Source of the DNA: Acanthococcus lagerstroemiae
Lineage: Eukaryota; Arthropoda; Insecta; Hemiptera; Eriococcidae
Length of the DNA stretch: 64,000 nt
Direction: 5' to 3'
Assembly (NCBI GenBank): GCA_031841125.1
Contig: CM063112.1
Coordinates: 64,285,722-64,349,721, forward strand
Part shown: positions 36,601 to 48,600 of the stretch, in pieces
How positions within the stretch are numbered: the stretch's first letter is position 1
Layout of the letters: every line of letters begins with the position of its first letter
Program-made: the position numbers and the translations under genes
The notes under the pieces: model-generated
What the model saw: only the letters and a program-made list of their open reading frames with translations
Told to the model about the DNA's origin: nothing
The model's database searches: none

Positions 36601-39600
36601 CAGAGTTTCATTTTCATCCACATCCTTGTAATCTGAAGAAAAAAGAAATTGCTCCTACCAATTTTTCAGCCTATTTCTGCTTCATGTTCATGATCAGCCA
36701 CTTGAAGCAATACCAAGTTCTTGAAAACAACACTCCGTTATTTCCTCCCTAACGGGTCTTTAATGCAGACATGTACTTCTCACGCCATGGATTTCCAAGA
36801 TTTCGTAGTCCCTCTGGGAACTCGATAATTCAAATATCAGATCAGCGTAGATACACAAGATAGGAAGGAACTTGAAGAACGTGGCCGCGAGTGAACTGAA
36901 ATACTTGGTTTGATTTAATCGGCGTATAGTTCGCTCGCATAGTCTTAGGCGTAGTCGTAGTACGCCTTCGGCCGCACACACATCGCCATCGTGCCACAAA
37001 CTTTCCTGTCTTGGAATTACAACAACTGGTTGATTGTTTATACTTAATTTTAAAAGCGTGCGTGTTGTTGTTCCACGAGAAAGTCGTATTCCATCGGCTT
37101 GAACATAAAGTTGTAACCGAGCCAGAAGAAGTTTAATTTTTATCCCCATGTGCACGAGATATACGCGAGAATGGAAATAGGTTCCTATTCCTATCTATAC
37201 ATTTACGAACGAAATATCCTTTTGAATACGGTTGATACAAATGCCGTCGACATTGGAATCCATTACATTTTTGACACAACGCTGTAATCGACTTTGACGT
37301 ACAATTCGATAAGAAATTCGAATTACGAGCCGACATCAACTTTTGGATAGAATTCTGCATCGACATCTATGCAAAATCTGCTTTGCAAGTCGTCGACAAA
37401 ATTGTTGAACTTTCATATCGAATTTTGAGTTAAAGTCGGCTTGAATATCGGGTCAAAAAGTGACCGATTTTGCGTGCGCCGATATTTGTTTAGTGAGAAG
37501 GGCGGACGAAATGAGATCCGTGTATCTTTACTTTTGAAATCTGAATAGTGTGAAGGAAAACCAAAATAGTTACGTGTCAAACTTTATATTATTACGCATC
37601 TTAGCCAGAAATTTATTATTGTTATTCAACTTTAAAAATTAATATTATTTAATTGTATTAATTTTACTCAACTGTAATAATTAATTGTAATTAACCGTGA
37701 TTAATTAACTCTTCAACGCTCTGCGCAGTGCAATATGTCCCCTCTTTCAGTATATTTTAGACTCCTTTAAGCTCGACCTGTTCGGGTCTTCTGCACTATA
37801 TCCCCAAGTTTAGCTCCGTTGGTCCACGAGTGACCACGTAAGAAATGGATTGAACCCAGAGGGGGAAAGGCCCGGTTCTCGTATGTGGGATCGGTAATGG
37901 TCCACCGAGACCTCGCTGTGGTATTCTACTATAGCACTGAATATTACTGTACTCGTTATCCGTTTTTCTATGCAATATATCTGTTTCCCCGCAGTGACAA
38001 GTAATCCCGAACCAAAAGATCAGGTCAGACTTATTCTTTACTTTCCGTTTGGAAGTCGAATTTCCTTGTGATTGTCGCTCGTGCTTACGTTTCATTTTCT
38101 TTTGTGCTTGGCGTTACCACCCGGCGGTAGTGCGCTCGGCCAATCGTTTCGGGTTCTGCAATAATTCAACGATTCTCTCGCTCCTCTTCTTTTTCGTAAA
38201 TTTCGTCACCAGAGTCTTTAGGGTTCGATTGCGATGGTACTCACTTCTACCACTTTGGTTCGGCTGTGTTAACCGGTGCTTTCACGTTGATCCAAAGTGT
38301 TTAAATTGTTGTGACATTACATGACTGACGGTATCTTGTTTCACTAGTGCCGTTAGGTAAGTCCATCGCTTGACCTTCGAGGCTCAAGACTGCCGTGCCA
38401 GAAGAAGAAACTTGATTTACTGTAAAGATATTTTGTTTTCTACTTCAGCCAAGTTATTTCTAGAGAGTGTCAGTTGTGCTTGCGCCTAAATTTGTTTGAA
38501 TTATGTAACCAAAGCTTCCACTGTAATTTCAACCATGATAATCCATCTCAATTGTGATTAATTTCAATTTTAATAATTACGACTGTCATAATTCGGAAAT
38601 GATGAAGTATGAGTTACAATCGTCAGTCTGCTGCAACGAATTATTTCACAACCTCGGAGCTTCGAAATATAATTACTAACTGTAGAATAGTTATAGGTAA
38701 CCCCGTTTTAAACTTGGGTAACCTTAAAATTTTGGTTTACGTTAAATTTTAATCTACACGCGACGCCCGTTACTTTTCATCATTAATATAGAAGGACTGC
38801 ACTTCCAATAAACCGAACCGATTTCAGTCAACTATTCCCGATTTTCAGAACGAAAAACACGCATTCTGAGAGCCTCCTATGTCTCTGCAACTATTAAAAC
38901 CCGAGATGGTATTTTTGTTACAGATGTTGCAAATAGTACCTTCAGCCGGCTTCAGTCCGCCATCATCGAGCGAGTACAGCGCCAATTATTCGGTCGACAA
39001 CTTCGACCTATCTCTGTTGCCCAGCGGCATTGACAACGAAACCGCCTTCTCAACCGCCAACAGCAACGTCCAGCAATTCTTGTCGCTGTACTACGATGTC
39101 AATTCGCCGCCGCCATTATTTTCACTGTACGACAACGCCATTAAAGACGCGCACACCGACAACCTGCTAAAGGAAGCCGTGAATTCTTACGACTCGTTTG
39201 CCAAAAATGATGCGTCATTCCTGGACAAATGCAACAACACGTGGAATCTGAAAGACACGAACGATTTTTTAAACAAACAGTTCAAAGAGAAAGAGGACGT
39301 AGGTAAGACCAACGGGTTCTTAGACATGGAGATCAGCGACTGGGACTGTAAGAACGACTGGGACAATATTCGAATGCAGTCGAGCACGCAATCAGTCACC
39401 AGTTCCAGTAGCTGTTCGTCGCCGGAATTTCAGCTGTGCCCGAGTACGCCACCCGACTTCGAGAGCTTGATCCCGATCGAGGATATCAAACAAGAGATCA
39501 CGCTGAACCTGCAGAACTTGCTGACGGAAGACAAATGCGAAAAAACAACCACGTTCGGCGACAAGAAACCCGAGTTGCTGCGATCGATTCTCGAGAAGAG

Positions 39601-42600
39601 CCCGCTAAATGAGCCCAAAAAGAGTGAAAAACCAAAAACGTTGACCGATAACCATAAGCTGTTGAGGGAGGTGCTGAAAGATACCAGCTTCCAGAAAAAG
39701 TATAACTTGCGACCGATCGATATCGACGGTTTGGGCACCGGCTTCCAGTCCGAAATTAAAAACGAAGACGGCTCGAAAAGTACCCTCAAGGATGACGTTT
39801 GCGACGTAAACCTGGCCGAAGGAATTATCGCGCCCATGCTGTCCAAAGCCATCGAGCAGCTTATGCAAGACGTCGATAATACCTGCATCATGTTGGGAAT
39901 CCCCCGAGGTACGTTATTAGCCACTATTTTCGCATATACGCAGATATACACGTCGTGCAACCAGTTCGGTATACTGCCATACCGCCGGTAAATACGTAAT
40001 AAAGATTTCTCTTTCTTATATGTGCAGTGTGTACAGCACACGCTGTACGCTGGAGTGCAGATACAAGTCGTCAGTACCCTCCAGATGGTGCCTAGGTAAT
40101 TTGCATGCGTACGATTTGTGCGTCAATGCGACCGTACCAACCGTGACCAATTCGCACGTCGTAGGCGTCTGCAGCCTCGTATTCTTTGGGCACTTAGTCA
40201 TAAAAATAGAAAGCTTTCTTCCTTCTTTTTTTTTTTTCATCGTAATTCGTCAATGACGTTTCTGATGCAAACGTGACGAATACGACTACCTTTTCTAATT
40301 AATCGTTTCGATGAAGGTTAGGTAATCGGGCGAATGAAATATTTGCGAAATAAGGTGAAATTGGCAGTGTCGGGAATTCGTTTTGAACACTCATTTACAA
40401 AATTCGCACTAGCATACCAGGTCGAATAGCGATAGCCAAAACTTGAAAACCTGGCATGATTCAACTCGCATTATTAAAAACGAGAACTCGTTCGCGAGTT
40501 TAAGAGGCAAACAAAGCAAGCCGAACGCACTTAGGAAATTCATTCGCGATGTTTGTTAACGTACTTTTTCGTGGGATTTTTACAACGCTCGGGTACTTTG
40601 CATTTTATGTATCCTTTAATACTAAAGAAGAGACACAGTACCAATACTTAGGATGAATAATATTCTTCAGAAAATGTATAGCCAAAAAAACTTGATGAGA
40701 AAAGTGAATGAAGAAATTATTTATACTGAAATAAGGCTCCCTCTATTCTCGGACATCAAACATATACGTAGCTCGGTTCAAACAAAAAATGAAAATAAAA
40801 AAATGATAAATATCGGAACCATTGTACAAGGCTACATACTTTGTTTGCCTAAAAACCAAAATTTCTAAATTGTAAATCACCAGTAGTAACGTGAATTTCG
40901 GTAAGTTTTGAAAAAGTCCTGAAGAATTTTCATTAAGACTAGAAGAGTCCTGGTTGTAGTCAGATTAGTCTTAGAGAGCTTTAAACAGTCCCAGCGAGGC
41001 TTAAAGAATTTTGACAAGACGCAAATGAGTCTGGCAGTCTTAAGTCAATAAAAGTGTGAACGAATCCAGATGAATTTTGAACAGGTCTTTCAATATTAGA
41101 TTAAAAAAACTGTAATACAGGTTTAAAGGGTCTTGAAGCGTGCCAATGAGTTTCAAGCAAGTCTTGAAGCTTTGTATTCAAATCTCGAAAAGTCTTCAAG
41201 AAATCCAGGTGAAGCTTACTAGTCTTCAACGAGTATTAATGAGTCTTAAAGGAGTCATGATCGAGGTGGATAAGGCTTAATTTCTTAACGCGACTCGAGT
41301 ACCTTGAAAGTTTTAAAGAATTTTCAACTAATCTGAAACCACAGACTCGAATAGGGAGGGTCGGGATGGGGGCTTAGCCTCCAAATCCACGAAAATCCAC
41401 CCCCCCCCCCAAAAAAAAATGAAAGAGCGAACATTTTTCTTAGCACTATTCTGATAATTCTTGTCAGTCCCGGCGAACTTCCTCCCCTCTCGACGTCGGC
41501 AATTTGCATTTATGTATTGTAACAGTGTACAGAGATTTGAACAAGTCTTAAAGAGTCTCAAGTCTCAAGCCAGAAAGAGCATTTAATTTCCGAGTCTGAC
41601 AAGTCTCATATACCTATAATCTAAACAAGTCCTAAAGAAGCAAGGGTTCGCAGTGGTGGCAACTTAGATTTTCTTCGTGTGTTGCCCGACTTTTTCAAAC
41701 GGAGGGGGGGAGGGGGGGAATGCTACAATTTCAAGCTGAAAATGATTGAAAATACGGCTACATTATCAAAAATTATTTGCACTCGATACCTACATCGGAA
41801 ACAAAACAAAACATTTCGCAGAGAGTTGCGTTTGATGGTGGATTTACATTCAAGTCGGGCGACATCCTTTTCAAACCGACATTTGTCGGTTCGGGGAAAA
41901 GTTGTCCGCGACATGTCTGTGATAGGCCTGTCACGAAGTTGGAAAGGAATGTAAATCCGTGGTTGTCGCCGACATTTTTAAAAGTTTGTTCGCGACATGT
42001 CGCTAAGGTTCTGTAGTTTCACCCGGGTATAATGGACCGCCATTTTGATTCCCAACTAATCCGAACATCCTTGATCACCCGTTCGCGAATGGGTGCGAGA
42101 CGCAGTGTATTGCAGCTAAAGATTTTAGCTTCGGCTTAAACTTTTGACCTTGAAAAATACGGATTTGGCTTTCGGCTTTCAAGAAAAATTTGGCTGGCTT
42201 TCGGCTTTTCTCTTGTAAGTAAAAATTCGGCTGAATTTGGCTTTTGACTTTCAGCTTTTGTCTGGCTGCAATACACTGCTGAAATTTGCCGTTAACTGAC
42301 ACCTGATCTGAGGTCTTGTAGTTTAAGGAGGGAAAATGCAGTTCTCAAAAATGTCACACACAAGGAAAATTGATGAGAGCTCACGAATTTATAGGTTTTT
42401 GAGAAGCCAAAAGAAAGCTGGAAAAATTTGGCTTCTTTCGGCTTTTGGCTTGTGAAGGTACAAATAAAGCTGGCATTTAGCTTTTCTCTTATCAGTTAAA
42501 ATTCGGCTGAATTTGGCTTTCAGCTTTCGGCTGGCTGCAATACACTGGGTGCGAGCGTGCGCGGTGCGAGCGCGTTCAAGAATGCTCGGACTAACTTGGG

Positions 42601-45600
42601 AATCAAAATCTGTGTGAAAACTATAGTACCCTAATGTCGCCGACTCGAATGTAAATCCACCATGAGAAATAACAACGAGTAGACCAACGAAATCAGTGGT
42701 CACAGATCATTGGTTAAGTACAATCACGATTTACGTTTGGACGCTCCTGTAGAAGCGCTAGTGTCAAATCTCTAAGTAGGATACCGCTGTTTTCCCCATA
42801 AGAACATGTAATAATATAATCGACTGTACTATTGTAAATATCAATTTTTATGAAAAAGTGAAGGAAACAAACGTGACAGCCCTTCTCATTTTCTTTCATA
42901 TGAGACCAGTTATAGCATTTTACAGAACATTTTTGTGGCGCATGAAACTGAATTCAAACACTGTACTAATTCGCCATAAGCCATAAGCTTTCCTACTTAC
43001 AGACAGTTTCACGGAACGTCCGCAACGAGTGCACCTTTTGCATCCAAACGTAAAATCACAGTATTAACTACCGCTGCAGTGTTACCATTGGAATGAAAAT
43101 AAAATAGTGAAATGCGAATTTATTTTCAAAAATTTCGATCAACCCGAATTTAAATCCAAATATTCAAATAAACTTGGGTTTTTGGGGTATTTTTCGAAAT
43201 TTCTTCGCGTGTTGCCCAGGTAGTGTGGTGTATTACCCGCGAGCCTCGGGGCAGTATTGAAGTTACCACCACTGAGGGTTCGAGAAGGTATTCCATCAAA
43301 TACACGATCGAAATTGCGAATTCTTGTCAAAACTTATACATCCTGAATAAAACTCCACAATCACAAACCGAATCCGATCTTCGAGGGTGATTTCTCGCAT
43401 CATTTTCATCGGTTTCTTTCGCACACATACATACACGTATAATATACGCACAGCCAAAAGCAGGAAATGTATATTTCGAATCTCTCGTCGATCAGCTAAT
43501 GGTTTTCGTCAAGTTTCTCACACCGATCTGTAATCACTGAACCACAGACAATGCCTGGAAGAGCGTTATTAACGACAGCGCGTTCATTATGCTTATGCAG
43601 ATAAAATAACGTCGTCTGAACAATCCAAGCTGGGTTCATTGACCATGGTTACAACGAACAAGTCCCTCCGTATGACATCGCGATGCGATTCCGTACGTCA
43701 TTGCTAAGCTCCGCCGTACAAGATCGACACTTTACACAAACGATAATAGAGAGACTTTAGGTACTCGAAGGTGATTCGACTTGACGTAAGCTCGTCGAGC
43801 TGGCGACCAGGTGACGACGTAAAACAATGCAGCCTATCGCTCCATCGGGTCGTATTAGGAAATTATTTAAATGGCACCGAAGAAAGAGTATCAATGTACT
43901 TTTTGTATGAACACCAACTCGAGTAATTAAACTGAGGTCGTGTTTTATAATTGAGTTAATCGTGTAACACGTGGGGGACTTCTTTATTCTTGGATCGGGA
44001 TTAAGCAACGTTCGAGGTGCAAAAGGTGACTGTCAAGAAAACCGTTCGACATTCGACATCGAGTACTATATCAGTGCCGAATTCAGGTTGTAAGCGCATT
44101 GGAAAGAAATATTATCAAGACAGGTGCCCCTCCCAAGAAGAAAATTTTCCGATCTTCCGCGTCTTCTTTCCTCTTTTCTTACGTCTTTCCTGTTGTTCTT
44201 CCGGAGCATTTGTCCATTCTTATGCGTCGCGCTAATTCCTCGCTGTTTGAGAATTTCCCGGACTTGCTAGAGGTAATTTAGAACTTTGTAAGACTAGTTC
44301 TAAACCATTCAAGACTTTTCTTGAATCTTTGAAAACTGGTCAAGACTTCTTTATACCCGATAAAAAATTTCAAACCTGTTTTATATTGTAAGATTTATTA
44401 ATCGAGACTGAGATTTGTTCAGGAATTGTAAATTTCAAGTCTTCAGACTTGTGACAGTATTTTTTTCGTTTCGGCAACCCATCTTAATGCGCTTTAGTTA
44501 TGTAATAATAACACACACTCTCCCACCTGACAAACGTTTTGTCAAGTACAACTTTCCGTCGAGTAAAGAATGAACTTTCTTGTTTTAATAAGAATTCGAA
44601 AACACGTTAAAACGAAGATCTACAAAAGGAATATTGGCCGTCTATTTGATTTTTAGAAACGTTATTCGTGAATATTTGGTGAATAAGGCTCGTGAAATAA
44701 GTTACATGCAAAATTTTCAACGTAAAGTGGGAAAAGTAGTTTACGTGACCCAATATTCTAAGATTTTAAACAGAATTTCAAAGAAAATGGTAGCATTCGT
44801 GAAACGACAGGCAGCGGCGGGGTGGATGCGTTAATTTTCACACCTCTTTTTACCCTTCCGTCAATCATCCCACCACACCATTAGAAGCGCGTCCGGCTGT
44901 GGGGGACCTGAATTCCAGGCGAGTGCTCAGGGAGCGCGGATCTTTGTCAGTAGGGAACCCCATGGAAAGGGTAGTTTCCGGGGCCGGGGTTGCGGTGCCA
45001 TAGGGGCCACTTTGGCATGCGTGCATCGCCATATATCCCACCACACCACCACCCTTCCGTCAACGTATGAAGTTTGATTACTTCCTGAAGTAAAACGCAG
45101 CCTTAAAAAGAAATTTCCCGTACACCTCGGGAAACTGACAAAAAAATGTTTGAGTTTCGGGAAAAGTGAAATAAATTTGTGTAAAATTTACGTATTTTTT
45201 CGTGTTTTATTGTGCGTGTACGCGCACGTGTGTGTCCGGAGCTTTAAGTCTCTTTTTCGATTTAAATGTCCTCATCAAAGACGGACATGAGTGCGATATT
45301 TCCGAAAGGTTTAAGCCTTAGAATGCTCATTGTTTTAGAAAGAGAGAAATGAATTTGAGTAGCAGAAAAGAGGTGAATTTAGGTAAACATAGAATTTCCT
45401 TATATAGATGAGACTTAGGAGCGTTTTAGAGAACTGAAGCCTCTCCCTCTCCATTCAATATCCTTAACTCTTTACTTCGATCTTCTAACGTATTAAATTA
45501 GATTCTATAATGGCTATAGCGATAAACATTTTTGATCTTTTCGAGCACGATGAATAACAATACATACAACTGCGTTTGTAAGCACAAACTCGGGCGTAAT

Positions 45601-48600
45601 TGACGTCGCATTTCGAACCCGATTAAAAATGTATTAAAAATGTAATTTCAAGACCAATGACGTAAGAAATGGAAAATCCTTCAACACTAACGTTAGGCGT
45701 CTAAAATCGGATTCAAGGTCCACCTCTAAAGAGGTGAGTAGAAGAGCTTACTACGATACATGTTGTATTAGAAAAACGTGTACCACACCTCCGACAACCT
45801 TCTCGAATATTTTCTGTACCACTTCCTCTTAACTATATAGCTCTGTGTCTGTACATTACACGTACCTACCTCCGTACATACGTTCCTCGCTCGCACCCGC
45901 ACCCATTAGAGCAGTTTTTTTTTTTTTAATTATTTTATTTGACTTGCCGAATGTTATTAGAAAAATAAAACGAACGCGTAATTCAATTATAAGCGTCCTT
46001 GAGTGGTTTACGTTTTCATGTGCAATTTCGCTCACGCGTATTCTCTTATTTACATTTTCAGACCCTAAAAAATGGTCCGTTGAGGACGTCCGAGGATGGT
46101 TGCTGTGGAATTCGAGGCAGTACAATCTCCCCATTCCGATGGATTTGTTTAATATCGCCGGTGTCACCTTAACGTCGATGAGCGAGCAAGATTTCCAACA
46201 ACGGGCCCCTCAGGTTGGTACACGCGTAAATCGCGTATTGGAAATACAAATCAAAAAAACACGTTACGATTGACAATTTTGGAGCGAAAATTCTGAAAAT
46301 ACGAAACAATGTTGCACAACATCGTTAGCCATTTCTTTTTACCGAGGTCGTTGCCTCAGCGAATCTAGGTTACGATAGAACTGGCATATGAAAAGAAAAG
46401 AGCCTCGACGGTATAAAACCCGATGATAATGATGCTGTAGTGGATAATAAGAATAGCAACGTGAAAAAAAAAGAACTAACCGGCTAGTAACTTTCACCGA
46501 ACAATAATTTCTATAGCTCTACCGTGAAGAACGCTCATGTTACAGGTATTTGTCTTCTGAATACCAATATACCAACCATACCTACCAGATACTCGCTTCC
46601 TTTTTACACTTTACTCCGTATTAGCTCAATCACCGTGTATCACCGTGACCATTTCTTCTCCATGCTCAACATACTAATGTGCGGGGAAAGTTCACACACA
46701 TTCCAACGTTGCATCTATTTTTTTTTTCTTTTTTCTTTCCTCCTTTCTTTCTGCCTTCATACATTCTTTTTACACTCGTTCATTCTTGGAAACTGATTTA
46801 TTTAGAGTTATTATTCTGATTCACGATTACTTTTGCAACTGTGCGGTGGTTTTTTTTTTTCCTGTTACGTAAGAAAACCTTGGATGGTTACATATTGAAA
46901 AAATTTCATTCCATTAGGCGTTGGCTTTTCACGATCGAGAGCGAATAATAATTGATGATCGGGTAAACGCGTACGTGTGATCGAATTTTGAGATACTTAA
47001 TTAGAAAAATGCGACAATCCGGAGTCATGTTTGACGAATACAAACCAAGATTTGGGAGAAATAAGACGGTTACTCGAAATTTTTATACAGTTTAGGAATC
47101 TGTCACATTAGTCTTTTTGTTATCAATCATATCGTAGAAGATCAACAAATTGGAAATTAATGAGCAGACATGAAGATGAAGCCAATATTTTCTGAAAATC
47201 AATAAAGCAGCAGGGAGTGGCAGGCCGGTCTCGAGTTTTTGTTCACTCGAATGATTTCATTAGAGGTTCCAGGGCTGAATTTACTGTTAAGCGGAGTAGG
47301 CTATAGCTTATGACGTAATATTTGGAGGCCACAAAGTTTCAACAGGTACTGGTTCTGCGTGTACTCTATTTCAAATTTCAAAAAAATCAAAAAAATCTGA
47401 TACTCGAGATTTGAGGTAGGTACCCAACAAAGTTCTGGAAATATTATACGAAGCCAAAAATTACAAGTAGCCATATTCTTAGGGACGGAGCTATGGAAGC
47501 TAAGGGGGCAGTTCGCTCTCCAAAACTTTTTGGCCAGAGTTAATAATTTGACCAGACTCAGTTGGCAAAAGTGGAATTTTTTGATGTTTCTTTACATTTG
47601 AAGACATAGTTGGCGAAATTTCGTCGAGCAGTGCACATCTCCTCACGTTTTGACCCTCCCTCCAGAAAAAAACTTGCTTTCTTAAGTACCTGGATTTTTG
47701 ATAATTGTTTCGAACTTACTTTTCGAGAGGGGGACACAAAAAGTTTTGGCGCACTAACAGCGACGTACCGAAGAGTTTTTCGAAACAAAAGTGTGAAAGT
47801 CCCAACTGATTCAACTCAAAATTCCCAAGTGTCAAAACAAAGAAAAAAAAATTGACTTGTTGGATTTTCTCAAATTTCTAACTCAGAATTCCCAAGTATC
47901 AAAGCAAAAAAAGCAAAGCTTTTGACTTGTAGGATTTTCCCAACTCTACCGAAATTTTCCAACTTCGGCTGACTAAAATGGTAAATTTTCTGAAAAGCTG
48001 AGTAAAAAATTTCCTACAGGGGAGAACCCCCCCCCCCTATTGGTACGTCCCTCTGCACACTAAACTACAGGAGCCTAGTCGAAATTACTTGAAATTTCTA
48101 CGGAAATTCAAATCAGATCGATGTATGTTTTGCCCACTTTTGGTTCGTATCTCAGCAATGGAGTGTGAAAATACGAGATTGTTCGCGTTATTTTAGATGT
48201 TTATTCCATGTAAGGAAATAGACAGACTGGCAGTGTTGCCAGGTGAAAATCTTTAAAATCCGCCGCCAGCTCGTTAAAAAAATCCACCCGGAGCAAAAAA
48301 ATCCACCATTGAAGAAATTATGCTATTTTCTTCTACGTTATCAAAATACAAAGTATTCAGCACCTTTAATTAATAGTGCAACTGAATCCGCGTTGATAAT
48401 TTGGTATATTTGCTCATTTTTCTTTCTTATCAGTATTTTTTCATGTATTTTTCTTTCAATACTGTGTGTGTAATCTAATAAAGGGCAGAAATGGAAACTT
48501 CATCATTATCATTATTAGCTTACAGCATTTTATTTTAGCCTACAAAATTCATCTTTAAATCTGTAAAGTAAAACAAACACTGTGCTACAGATGGAAAACA

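Noticed and set aside
36760..37155. 131-codon minus-strand open frame
   Set aside because: It is one of the longest unexplained frames, but has no domain, signal peptide or splice context. Kept out of the gene list for lack of support.
39430..40041. 203-codon open frame on the minus strand
   Set aside because: It lies antisense over the Ets98B N-terminal exon, and its openness follows from that exon's codon composition. No domain seen.
40026..40093. extra Ets98B cassette exon between acceptor tatgtgcag and donor CTAG|GTAATT
   Set aside because: In the only phase compatible with the upstream donor it ends in a TAG stop, and the downstream phase does not fit the PNT exon.
45845..46273. 142-codon frame as a separate gene starting at 45845
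   Set aside because: The conserved part begins exactly at a splice acceptor (46061). The upstream residues are intron translated by chance, and the frame runs past the donor at 46214.
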